A DNA stretch of 24,208 bases, from positions 1 through 24,208 of IMG/VR virus record IMGVR_UViG_3300025301_000112, one strand, 5' to 3'. A program made the position numbers and the translations under genes. This document shows, in pieces, positions 6,133 through 11,432 of this stretch; the stretch's first letter is position 1, and each line of letters begins with the position of its first letter. This DNA comes from a virus. The notes under the pieces were generated by a model that worked only from the letters and a program-made list of their open reading frames with translations, was not told the DNA's origin and did no database searches.

Positions 6133-6135
6133 CAC

Positions 6136-6168
6136 AAAAAAAAGGAGACAGAGCCGAAGCCCTGCCTC
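6136..6168 (-). terminator. Intrinsic terminator with UUCG loop and U8
   Basis: Read leftwards, GAGGCAGGGC-TTCG-GCTCTGTCTC forms a 10-base-pair stem with two G-U pairs, then CTTTTTTTT. On the opposite strand the two wobbles become A-C mismatches, so it is built for leftward transcripts. It starts just after the stop codon of the 58-aa gene and shields the gene-free region. Confidence 0.93.
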
Positions 6169-6171
6169 TTG

Positions 6172-6348
6172 TTAGAATTCGTAGCCACGCCCGTAGGGAT
6201 TTGCTATCGGGTGGTCTTTGGATACTGGGGTCGTTGGGTAGTATGTGGTTTCTGCTATAAGATATTTTATAAACTGATCAATTTCGGGTGCTTCATCAAA
6301 ACTTGGATCTATTAGACGGATAGGTATGATGTTTTTCCAGTTAAGCAT
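6172..6348 (-). CDS. Small hypothetical protein (58 aa)
   Basis: I choose ATG at 6348, because AAAGGAAAAACA precedes it. An in-frame upstream start would run into the terminator hairpin of the previous gene. The product starts MLNWKNIIPIRLIDPSFDEA and ends in a Pro/Tyr-rich stretch (TTYYPTTPVSKDHPIANPYG). It is soluble and not recognised. It lies between two intrinsic terminators (6362-6398 and 6136-6168), so it is either read through from the 174-aa gene or has its own weak promoter. Terminator framing and ribosome site support it as a real gene. Confidence 0.75.
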   Translation of the reverse strand: MLNWKNIIPIRLIDPSFDEAPEIDQFIKYLIAETTYYPTTPVSKDHPIANPYGRGYEF

Positions 6349-6361
6349 TGTTTTTCCTTTT

Positions 6362-6398
6362 AAAAAAAGTGGGGGGAGAAACTGCAGTCTCTCCCCCC
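6362..6398 (-). terminator. Strong intrinsic terminator after the 174-aa gene
   Basis: Read leftwards, GGGGGGAGA and TCTCCCCCC form a 9-base-pair stem, extended by the self-complementary ACTGCAGT between them, followed by AC and seven T (6362-6368). It lies 10 bases after the TAG of the 174-aa gene and partly overlaps the leader of the 58-aa gene. Confidence 0.93.
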
Positions 6399-6408
6399 GA
6401 GTTAACAA

Positions 6409-6933
6409 CTAGCGCTTGTTGACTACAGTGGCCAGCTCTTCTAATTTTTCGAGAGCTATGACCAAGTCGAATTCTGCTGACTCAGCAGCCTCCAACCGTT
6501 TCTTGAGAGCAACACAAGTCTCCGAAGCGAAAGTCTCTATGGACTTAACATTCCGGGGATTTGTTATCCCAGCCGCAATATCTTCACGACGTTGGAGTTG
6601 TGTTCCAAAATCGTTTCGGCGTGCGCCGATTTGCATCTGTAAGTAGCGCTTTGTAACCTTCTGAGCCTCTGACAGAGACTTAGTTGGCTTGTCCAGAGTT
6701 TTACGGTTTGTCTCCGTAAATCCCAGGACAATAGCTGCAGTCACAGCATCAAAACGCTCTTTGTGCTCCGCGTATCCTTCGCTGCCCTTTTTAGGAGCTT
6801 TGCAGAAACGCGCCTCGAAACCACCGCTGTATAGAACGTCAACGGCTGTAGTCGTTGCAGTATCAGACGTACGACGTTTCGACACTGCATTAGAAATGGC
6901 TCGCACCATTTCTGTCGGCATTACATAAGACAT
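6409..6933 (-). CDS. Hypothetical phage protein (174 aa)
   Basis: ATG at 6933 is preceded by AAAGGCTAAGACATC, a moderate ribosome site. The protein is soluble and predicted mostly helical, with many Ala, Thr, Glu, Lys and Arg residues. The middle carries SLSEAQKVTKRYLQMQIGAR and the C-terminal 40 residues look like an amphipathic Leu/Ala/Glu helix. I recognise no domain. A promoter-like 55-base repeat lies about 100 bases upstream (7031-7085) and a strong terminator follows, so this appears to be a monocistronic or two-gene unit that may be highly expressed. Composition would fit a nucleoid- or ssDNA-binding protein, but nothing specific supports that. Confidence 0.83.
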   Translation of the reverse strand: MSYVMPTEMVRAISNAVSKRRTSDTATTTAVDVLYSGGFEARFCKAPKKGSEGYAEHKERFDAVTAAIVLGFTETNRKTLDKPTKSLSEAQKVTKRYLQMQIGARRNDFGTQLQRREDIAAGITNPRNVKSIETFASETCVALKKRLEAAESAEFDLVIALEKLEELATVVNKR

Positions 6934-7030
6934 GATGTCTTAGCCTTTCTGGCACCCTGACGACGCCAGAGCGCCGGTTGAACGAACAGCATGATCGCCG
7001 TTCGATGATTGAAGTAGACCACATGTGAAC

Positions 7031-7085
7031 GAGTTATACTATGGCTGAAATATAAAAACGCATATAATTTGATAAAAAATGATAG
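7031..7085 (-). promoter_or_regulatory. Promoter-like 55-base repeat R1
   Basis: This block matches 8176-8230 at 45 of 55 positions with no gap. Both lie upstream of a leftward gene. Read leftwards it contains TATCAAATTAT, TTTATATT and then AGTATAACTC, where TATAAC can serve as a -10 box. No good TTGACA lies at -35, so a phage-modified polymerase or an activator may be needed. Confidence 0.6.
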
Positions 7086-7126
7086 CTATTGGTAGGCTCG
7101 CCGCGCCATCACTATAAAAATATACA

Positions 7127-7157
7127 CTCGCCGCGCCACATAGAACTGGCATCAAAA
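7127..7157 (+). repeat. CTCGCCGCG...GAACTGG repeat, copy C
   Basis: CTCGCCGCG (7127-7135) and GAACTGGCATCAAAA (7143-7157) keep the order and spacing of the other copies, with one change in the GAACTGGTNTC half. It lies 42 bases before copy D in the same orientation. Confidence 0.72.
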
Positions 7158-7168
7158 CGCAGACGCAC

Positions 7169-7212
7169 CGCAGATTTCCACTCGCCGCGACCTTGAGAAC
7201 TGGTATCAAAGG
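7169..7212 (+). repeat. 44-base repeat, copy D (next to terminator)
   Basis: This is the partner of 6089-6132, differing mainly by transitions. It ends against the UUCG hairpin at 7211-7232. See copy B for the consensus. Confidence 0.78.
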
Positions 7213-7232
7213 GTAGAGCCGAAGCCCTACCC
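7211..7232 (-). terminator. UUCG-loop hairpin terminator after the 30-aa gene
   Basis: Read leftwards, GGGTAGGGC-TTCG-GCTCTACCC gives a 9-base-pair stem with one G-U pair, followed by TTTGA. The wobble is only tolerated in leftward RNA. The short U-run makes it a weaker terminator than the one at 6136-6168. Confidence 0.8.
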
Positions 7233-7241
7233 CCTGAGATG

Positions 7242-7334
7242 TTAGACTATAACAACGTAGAGTATCGCCAGCATACAAGGACCAAGGATACATCCTACAA
7301 ACAAACCACGAATGAATGCAGAGCTATCACTCAT
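7242..7334 (-). CDS. Tiny membrane protein (30 aa)
   Basis: The start ATG at 7334 overlaps the TGA of the preceding 67-aa gene (ATGA), and the frame runs 30 codons to TAA at 7242-7244, 9 bases before a terminator hairpin. The product has a short polar head (MSDSSAFIRG) and then about 20 hydrophobic residues with two Cys, ending VVIV. This is a single membrane span with almost no soluble part. Overlap-coupled translation and exact fit between stop and terminator make it a convincing gene despite its size. It could be a lysis helper or inhibitor, but I do not recognise it. Confidence 0.72.
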   Translation of the reverse strand: MSDSSAFIRGLFVGCILGPCMLAILYVVIV

Positions 7335-7534
7335 GGGATGTCCTTCCAACTTCTGATCTTGCGCCGTAACTCCGTATTACGTGCTTTCCGTGTGGCCTCA
7401 CGTCTACGTAACTCCGCATTAGTGGAGTTGATGTAAGGATCTTGTGATCTAAACCGTGTGCCTAGATAGAAGAAGAAGCCATGTGATATAAGACCGAAAA
7501 AAGTAATCCACAGAACAGGTGTTAATCCTTCCAT
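7331..7534 (-). CDS. Small single-pass membrane protein with charged tail (67 aa)
   Basis: I prefer ATG at 7534 (preceded by AAAGGAAAGATC) over the TTG five codons upstream. One hydrophobic span covers about residues 6-25 (VLWITFFGLISHGFFFYLG), followed by a strongly charged Arg/Glu-rich helix at 39-61. That topology, with the coupled 30-aa membrane protein overlapping its end, superficially recalls spanin pairs. However, it is much shorter than Rz-type spanins and the partner lacks a clear lipobox. It belongs to a run of small membrane-protein genes at 7242-8126, each separated by a UUCG hairpin. Confidence 0.78.
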   Translation of the reverse strand: MEGLTPVLWITFFGLISHGFFFYLGTRFRSQDPYINSTNAELRRREATRKARNTELRRKIRSWKDIP

Positions 7535-7555
7535 GATCTTTCCTTTCAAAGTTGG

Positions 7556-7575
7556 GGGGGAGCCGAAGCTCCCCC
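7556..7575 (-). terminator. GGGGGAGC-UUCG-GCUCCCCC hairpin
   Basis: This is a perfect 8-base-pair stem with a UUCG tetraloop, 7 bases after the TGA of the 64-aa gene. Only CC and AACTTT follow leftwards, so there is no real U-run. It may be a weak terminator or an mRNA-stabilising or processing hairpin between co-transcribed genes. Confidence 0.8.
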
Positions 7576-7582
7576 GAGGTTG

Positions 7583-7777
7583 TCATTTACCCATCTGTCG
7601 AACAACCAAGCTGGCAACTATCATAAGCACGCCAAACAAGGTTATGCAGAACCCAAGGATAAGGTGCGAGGTCTCACCTGCTGCAGCATTAGCGCCGAAC
7701 AGGTCTGATATTAGGTGACCACTAAGAGCAGTGAACGCACCTAGCGCTAACAGTATGGTGCTATATACATATCGCAT
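7583..7777 (-). CDS. Two-span membrane protein, holin candidate (64 aa)
   Basis: The protein has two hydrophobic spans, about residues 4-25 and 39-59, a short polar turn (GANAAAGETSH) and a basic end (RQMGK). Size, topology and charged C-terminus fit class II holins, which form membrane lesions that release an endolysin. ATG at 7777 is preceded by AAGGACC about ten bases upstream. It lies among other small membrane-protein genes and is bracketed by two nearly identical UUCG hairpins. No endolysin is adjacent; the SleB-type gene lies about 6 kb further along the same strand. The holin call rests on topology only, and the 100-aa and 53-aa proteins are competing candidates. Confidence 0.78.
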   Translation of the reverse strand: MRYVYSTILLALGAFTALSGHLISDLFGANAAAGETSHLILGFCITLFGVLMIVASLVVRQMGK

Positions 7778-7799
7778 TGTACTGTGGTCCTTATGTTGT

Positions 7800-7819
7800 G
7801 GGGGAGCCGAAGCTCCCCC
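7800..7819 (-). terminator. GGGGGAGC-UUCG-GCUCCCCC hairpin, second copy
   Basis: The stem-loop is identical to that at 7556-7575, lying 4 bases after the stop of the 100-aa gene and before the ribosome site of the 64-aa gene. It lacks a U-run. Both copies share the flanking CGAGGTT on the + strand, so hairpin and flank look duplicated. Confidence 0.8.
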
Positions 7820-7823
7820 GAGG

Positions 7824-8126
7824 TTATGCGCGGTATGCGCGGTACTTAGCGATAAGCGGGATAAGAAGCATCGGTATCATACATCCAAGTATGATGCCCA
7901 GCACAGCGACCCGTGTGTATGGGTCAACTACTGCACCGACGCCATCGCTTACTGTGTTACCTACTGCACCACCTAACACTGCACCGATGCCACGTTCGGC
8001 ACCGAGTAATGTTGGGAAGCGTGCGAGTAGCACGTCATCCATTGACAATCCCTTGAATGCGAAGGCAATGAGTATGCCATTATCCAAGAGACCGAATAGC
8101 AAACCGTTTGGTATGAGATCAAACAT
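7824..8126 (-). CDS. Small membrane protein, possible holin (100 aa)
   Basis: I choose ATG at 8126 because GGAGGTGATTG is a near-perfect ribosome site; the TTG one codon earlier is not needed. The protein has hydrophobic segments at about 7-24, a Gly/Ala-rich stretch at 41-67 (GAERGIGAVLGGAVGNTVSD) and a strong span at 73-93, with a basic tail KYRAYRA. It could be a holin or another membrane-active protein; the Gly-rich middle is unusual for either. It is the first gene after promoter-like repeat R2, so it heads the small membrane-protein unit. Confidence 0.8.
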   Translation of the reverse strand: MFDLIPNGLLFGLLDNGILIAFAFKGLSMDDVLLARFPTLLGAERGIGAVLGGAVGNTVSDGVGAVVDPYTRVAVLGIILGCMIPMLLIPLIAKYRAYRA

Positions 8127-8333
8127 CAATCACCTCCATGTTGCTGTCGATGATTGTATTAGAACACAGTGTAATGAGTTATACTACAGATGGAATATAA
8201 ACACTGACATAATTTGATAGAAAATAATAGAATTCGGTAAACTAATATGGGGCGACCATACCCACCCCCTATGCCCCCTTTGGCTTCAATGGACCCAGTG
8301 TGCTTCTCTATAATAGTAATATACTCAAATATT
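8127..8333. promoter_or_regulatory. Intergenic region with promoter-like repeat R2 (8176-8230)
   Basis: R2 is the ungapped partner of R1 (45 of 55 identical). Read leftwards it contains TATCAAATTAT, TTTATATTC and AGTATAACTC, with TATAAC about 50 bases upstream of the 100-aa start codon, a natural promoter distance. The remaining part (8231-8333) is AT-rich near 8310-8333 and holds no gene I can support. Confidence 0.6.
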
Positions 8334-8702
8334 TTACGTTTTTTTGCGTTCCAGAACATTCAGGTTTTCACCCCTGATAGCGGGGACTATATGCACTTCG
8401 CGGGTATCCATGTTTACATAGGCTATACGAACCCCCAGTACTTTTTGTGTTTTTGATCGCACACGATGTATCCTGTGTGGTCCGTATCTTATTCCGCGCC
8501 CTTTGGCGTTCTTTACTTTGAAATATCGTAGACGTTCTTTTTTTGCGTCCAGCAGATAGACCTTCCCTGTTTTACCGGATATAGCTATTACATCTACAGG
8601 ACCGAAAGATGCTTGGGGTCTGAATATGTAGAATCCTTTGTACAATAAATATTCTGTGAGTATTGTTTCGCATATTTGTCCTTCTATATGTCTTTTATCC
8701 AT
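8334..8702 (-). CDS. PD-(D/E)XK nuclease, Holliday-junction-resolvase-like
   Basis: This 122-aa protein has the order of a compact PD-(D/E)XK nuclease: an early Glu (IEGQICETIL, residues 6-15), GPVDVIAI with Asp37, then YLLDAKK with Asp52 and Lys54, and a basic stretch RGIRYGPHRIHRVRSKTQK (69-87). Size and layout recall Hjc-type resolvases and VRR-NUC/endonuclease VII substitutes that clear branched DNA before packaging. The ExK position holds Asp (DAK), which is allowed in the superfamily. ATG at 8702 lies after a G-rich run; an in-frame upstream TTG is less likely. It is transcribed away from terS, so the window's two arms diverge between these genes. Confidence 0.82.
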   Translation of the reverse strand: MDKRHIEGQICETILTEYLLYKGFYIFRPQASFGPVDVIAISGKTGKVYLLDAKKERLRYFKVKNAKGRGIRYGPHRIHRVRSKTQKVLGVRIAYVNMDTREVHIVPAIRGENLNVLERKKT

Positions 8703-8798
8703 ATATAGAACACCCCCCCTTTGGAGTCCCAAACGTCTTGTGGAAACTTTTTATATTTGGTACGTTGCAATACGGTTGACTACCTGCGGAAGAAATTA
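8703..8798. promoter_or_regulatory. Divergent intergenic region between nuclease and terS
   Basis: This 96-base gap separates the leftward and rightward arms and must hold, or follow, a rightward start of transcription for the virion genes. TTTTTATATTT at 8748-8758 resembles the TTTATATT part of R1/R2 but in the rightward orientation, followed by GCAATAC; a promoter is possible but not proven. No palindromic repeat is present here. Confidence 0.4.
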
Positions 8799-9410
8799 AT
8801 GACTTTAGTCATAGAAGCTGAACTGGGAGTTCCCTTCTCCCCCGACACCCCATATGTAGATTTACAAGCGCGAGCCGAATCCGCCTGCAATACTGCTTTA
8901 AGGTTATCCGAACACGGGTTAGATGTACAACCTACAAAAGAGGATAAGGATATAGCAGCTAAACTTACGCTGGCTTACGCAAATGACCCTGAGAAGACTT
9001 CTAAAAAAGTTACGGCGAAAAAAGCAGCTACGCTGACCCCCGCATCCCTGCTGATGACCAACAGTATATTGCAGGAGTTTGGTCAGTCCGTGGTGGAGAG
9101 TGCCAGACAGATACGGCACCTCGTGACAAACAAGCTGGTACTGGAAGCCGATAATCCTGATCCACGGGTGCGTATACGTGCTTTGGAGTTATTGGGAAAA
9201 ATATCGGATGTGGCTTTGTTCGCGGAAAAATCGGAAGTGACTATAACTCACCAGTCTACGGATGATATAAGGGACAAGCTGCGGTCCAAGCTGGCGAAAC
9301 TTATAAATCCCGAAGATGAAAACGAGGTTATCATTATAGACGGCGAAACTACGGACGTGGATACCGCGCTGGAGTTGAAGAAGGAGAAAGATACCCCCGA
9401 TGCCCCCTGA
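8799..9410 (+). CDS. terS: Terminase small subunit (putative)
   Basis: The call rests mainly on position, as it overlaps terL by 11 bases. The protein (203 aa) also looks like a small terminase subunit: a helical N-terminus, a central segment with LLMTNSILQEFGQSVVESAR, then NPDPRVRIRALELLGKISD, a repeat-like motif common in phage TerS-like proteins, and an acidic tail. TerS recognises phage DNA and loads it onto the TerL motor. I choose ATG at 8799 because GGAAG lies seven bases before it. The longer TTG start at 8721 would run through the divergent promoter region. No classical helix-turn-helix is evident by eye. Confidence 0.78.
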   Translation: MTLVIEAELGVPFSPDTPYVDLQARAESACNTALRLSEHGLDVQPTKEDKDIAAKLTLAYANDPEKTSKKVTAKKAATLTPASLLMTNSILQEFGQSVVESARQIRHLVTNKLVLEADNPDPRVRIRALELLGKISDVALFAEKSEVTITHQSTDDIRDKLRSKLAKLINPEDENEVIIIDGETTDVDTALELKKEKDTPDAP

Positions 9411-10962
9411 TACGGCGTTGAACAAGGATTTCACGGAAGAGGAAGTCCGGTTTATGCTGGGTAATCTCGACAAATATACGTCGGAAGAGATAACGGAGAT
9501 AGACAGCCTTGTAGAAGAGTTGTCAGTCAGGAAATATAAGCAAAAAGTATATGATGACCTTATGGAATTCTGCAAACATATGCAGGCAGACTATAAGGTT
9601 GGCAAACATCATAGAATGTTGGGCGATATGCTCATGGATATCGAGGCCGGAAATAAGGATCGTATATGTGTCAACATACCACCCCGGCATGGTAAGTCCC
9701 AGTTGGTGTCAATCATGTTTCCGGCATGGTTTTTAGGTAGAAATCCCGGCAAAAAAGTTATGATGGTTTCCCATACCACCGATTTGGCTGTGGATTTTGG
9801 CCGTAAAGTACGAAATATGATTGCAACAGACGACTATAAGGCCATTTTTCCTACGGTTTCGCTCGCGGTTGACTCGAAATCTGCCGGTAGGTGGAACACA
9901 AGTACGGGTGGTGAGTATTATGCGTGCGGTATAGGCTCATCTATCGCCGGTCGTGGTGCGGATTTATTGATAATTGACGATCCGCACTCGGAACAGGACG
10001 TTATTAATGGTAATTTCGAGGTTTTCGAGAAAGCGTATGAGTGGTTCACTTATGGTGCCCGTACTCGTCTTATGCCGGGAGGAAGTGTAGCGATTATACA
10101 GACCCGATGGCACATGGATGACCTGACTGGTCGTGTTGTCACCGATATGTCCCAGAATGCGAAGGCTGATCAGTACGATATAGTGGAGTTCCCTGCCATA
10201 TTGGAAATACCCGACGAAGAAAACTCCGGTTACACGCAAAAACCGTTATGGCCCGAGTTTTTTGACCTTGACGCACTGCTTCGCACCAAGGCTTCCATGC
10301 CTTCGTTCCAGTGGAATGCACAATATCAACAGGAACCAACGGCTGAAGAAGCCTCCATTGTAAAACGGGAATGGTGGCAGTCATGGGGGGATAAGAAACC
10401 ACCGATATGCGAATATATAATAATGTCTCTCGATTCAGCGGCGGAATCACATAACCGGGCTGATTTCACAGCACTTACTACGTGGGGAGTTTTCTTAAAC
10501 GAGGAGACTAGCGCGTATAATATTATATTGTTGAACAGTATTAAGAAGCGTTTGGAGTTTCCCGAATTAAAAGAGATGGCTATGGAGGAATACGGAGAAT
10601 GGAACCCGGATTCTTTCATTGTGGAGAAGAAAAATTCAGGCACTGCATTGTATCAGGAAATGCGTAGAATGGGGTTGCCGGTACAGGAGTATACTCCTCA
10701 TAGAGGTTCAGGAGATAAACTTGCGCGGTTAAATTCTGTTTCCGATATTGTATCTTCGGGTCTGGTTTGGGTTCCCACTACACGTTGGGCGGAAGAAGTG
10801 GTAGAAGAGATTGCTGGATTCCCGTTTATGAGCCATGATGATCTGGTTGACTCCACTATTATGGCTCTTATGAGATTCAGACAAGGTGGGTTTATAAAAT
10901 TACCCACTGATGAACAGGAGCCAATACGATATTTTAAACAGCGTACTGGCGGGTATTATTAG
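9400..10962 (+). CDS. terL: Terminase large subunit
   Basis: This 520-aa protein is a complete TerL. The ATPase domain has PPRHGKSQ (95-102) as Walker A, LLIIDDP (189-195) as Walker B with the catalytic acidic pair, and QTRWH (234-238) as the coupling segment. The C-terminal RNase-H-like nuclease shows Asp345 (SLDSA), Glu409 (VEKK) and HDDLVDS (479-485). It powers DNA packaging through the portal and cuts the concatemer. All motifs are intact. ATG at 9400 overlaps terS by 11 bases and follows AAGGAGAAAG. The packaging type (cos, pac or terminal repeat) cannot be told by eye. Confidence 0.96.
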   Translation: MPPDTALNKDFTEEEVRFMLGNLDKYTSEEITEIDSLVEELSVRKYKQKVYDDLMEFCKHMQADYKVGKHHRMLGDMLMDIEAGNKDRICVNIPPRHGKSQLVSIMFPAWFLGRNPGKKVMMVSHTTDLAVDFGRKVRNMIATDDYKAIFPTVSLAVDSKSAGRWNTSTGGEYYACGIGSSIAGRGADLLIIDDPHSEQDVINGNFEVFEKAYEWFTYGARTRLMPGGSVAIIQTRWHMDDLTGRVVTDMSQNAKADQYDIVEFPAILEIPDEENSGYTQKPLWPEFFDLDALLRTKASMPSFQWNAQYQQEPTAEEASIVKREWWQSWGDKKPPICEYIIMSLDSAAESHNRADFTALTTWGVFLNEETSAYNIILLNSIKKRLEFPELKEMAMEEYGEWNPDSFIVEKKNSGTALYQEMRRMGLPVQEYTPHRGSGDKLARLNSVSDIVSSGLVWVPTTRWAEEVVEEIAGFPFMSHDDLVDSTIMALMRFRQGGFIKLPTDEQEPIRYFKQRTGGYY

Positions 10963-10965
10963 AAA

Positions 10966-11211
10966 ATGGATATTCTCTATTACGCTATTATCACGCTTTG
11001 TCCCGCAGACACAATTTGTAATACATCTGATAATTTTATAAGGTATTTTTCCGAGCCGTATGTTATTGAGCAAGAAGAAGCGAAAAATGGTTGGTTAATG
11101 GGTGAACGGTGTAAGGAAGCGGCCAGAGAATTACAAAAGAATATCACCATTGACGGTAGGCAATCTGTTCTTTGTGTCCAGAAAGATGTTTGGGACCGAA
11201 TGCACCGATGA
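10966..11211 (+). CDS. Small hypothetical protein after terL (81 aa)
   Basis: ATG at 10966 follows the terL stop by three bases with no clear ribosome site, so it is probably translated by coupling. The product has a hydrophobic N-terminus with Cys residues (MDILYYAIITLCPADTICNT) and a charged helical remainder. The N-terminus might be a signal-like or membrane segment of about 12 residues, too short for certainty. Its stop overlaps the next start (ATGA). I do not recognise a family. Compact spacing supports it as real. Confidence 0.75.
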   Translation: MDILYYAIITLCPADTICNTSDNFIRYFSEPYVIEQEEAKNGWLMGERCKEAARELQKNITIDGRQSVLCVQKDVWDRMHR

Positions 11212-11429
11212 AAACTTATGTCCATGTCAACCAACATGTTATAAAACGCAATAACAAGACAGGTGAACGTGAACCTGTTATTACTGCTAAAACATACAAA
11301 GATAATAGATATGGGCATGAAGTGTTAATTGATGGTCCCTGTAAGGTAATATACAGACCCGATAAACCTTTATCCTGTGGTGCCAAGGTATGGATAGAGA
11401 CAGAAGCAGAAGTAGAAGTACAAGGATAG
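11208..11429 (+). CDS. Conserved small phage protein before the portal (73 aa)
   Basis: ATG at 11208 overlaps the TGA of the previous gene (ATGA). The frame start 12 codons upstream lies inside that gene and is not used. The product begins MKTYVHVNQHVIKRNNKTGE and looks like a small beta-rich domain (short alternating strands, EVLIDGPCKVIYRPDKPLSC, acidic end). Genes like this commonly lie just before the portal in uncultured marine phages, as far as I recall. Function unknown; it could be a minor head protein. Confidence 0.8.
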   Translation: MKTYVHVNQHVIKRNNKTGEREPVITAKTYKDNRYGHEVLIDGPCKVIYRPDKPLSCGAKVWIETEAEVEVQG

Positions 11430-11432
11430 ATC

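Larger units (their letters stand above)
5402..6135. other. Gene-free control region, possible replication origin
   Basis: This stretch of over 700 bases holds no credible reading frame on either strand. It contains tandem 10-base repeats (5521-5560), scattered AATGTTC/GAACATT boxes (5550-5872), an AT-rich tract around 5700-5755 with TTATTATTATATATA, two palindromic repeats (5939-5955, 6026-6044) and two copies of the CTCGCCGCG...GAACTGGT repeat. It lies between the leftward MoxR operon and two terminators that block transcription entering from 6172-6933. Iterons beside an AT-rich tract are typical of replication origins and plasmid-type control regions; the assignment is inference. Confidence 0.55.
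6934..7241. other. Gene-free interval with promoter-like repeat and dispersed repeats
   Basis: This 308-base gap holds a leader of about 100 bases for the 174-aa gene, promoter-like repeat R1 (7031-7085), the isolated CTCGCCGCGCC (7097-7107), repeat copies C (7127-7157) and D (7169-7212) and a UUCG hairpin (7211-7232). A short overlapping frame in the leader (ATG near 7000, 23 codons, no ribosome site) is not convincing as a gene. Confidence 0.7.

Noticed and set aside
6929-7000. 23-codon leader peptide upstream of the 174-aa gene
   Set aside because: ATG near 7000 lacks a ribosome site, and composition is unremarkable. It could be a leader peptide but nothing supports it.
7242-7534. The 67-aa/30-aa overlap as a spanin (Rz/Rz1) pair
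   Set aside because: The first protein is too short for a periplasm-spanning coil, and the second lacks a clear lipobox and Pro-rich domain.
8159-8359. 66-codon - strand frame
   Set aside because: It runs through promoter-like repeat R2 and overlaps the end of the nuclease gene; there is no ribosome site.
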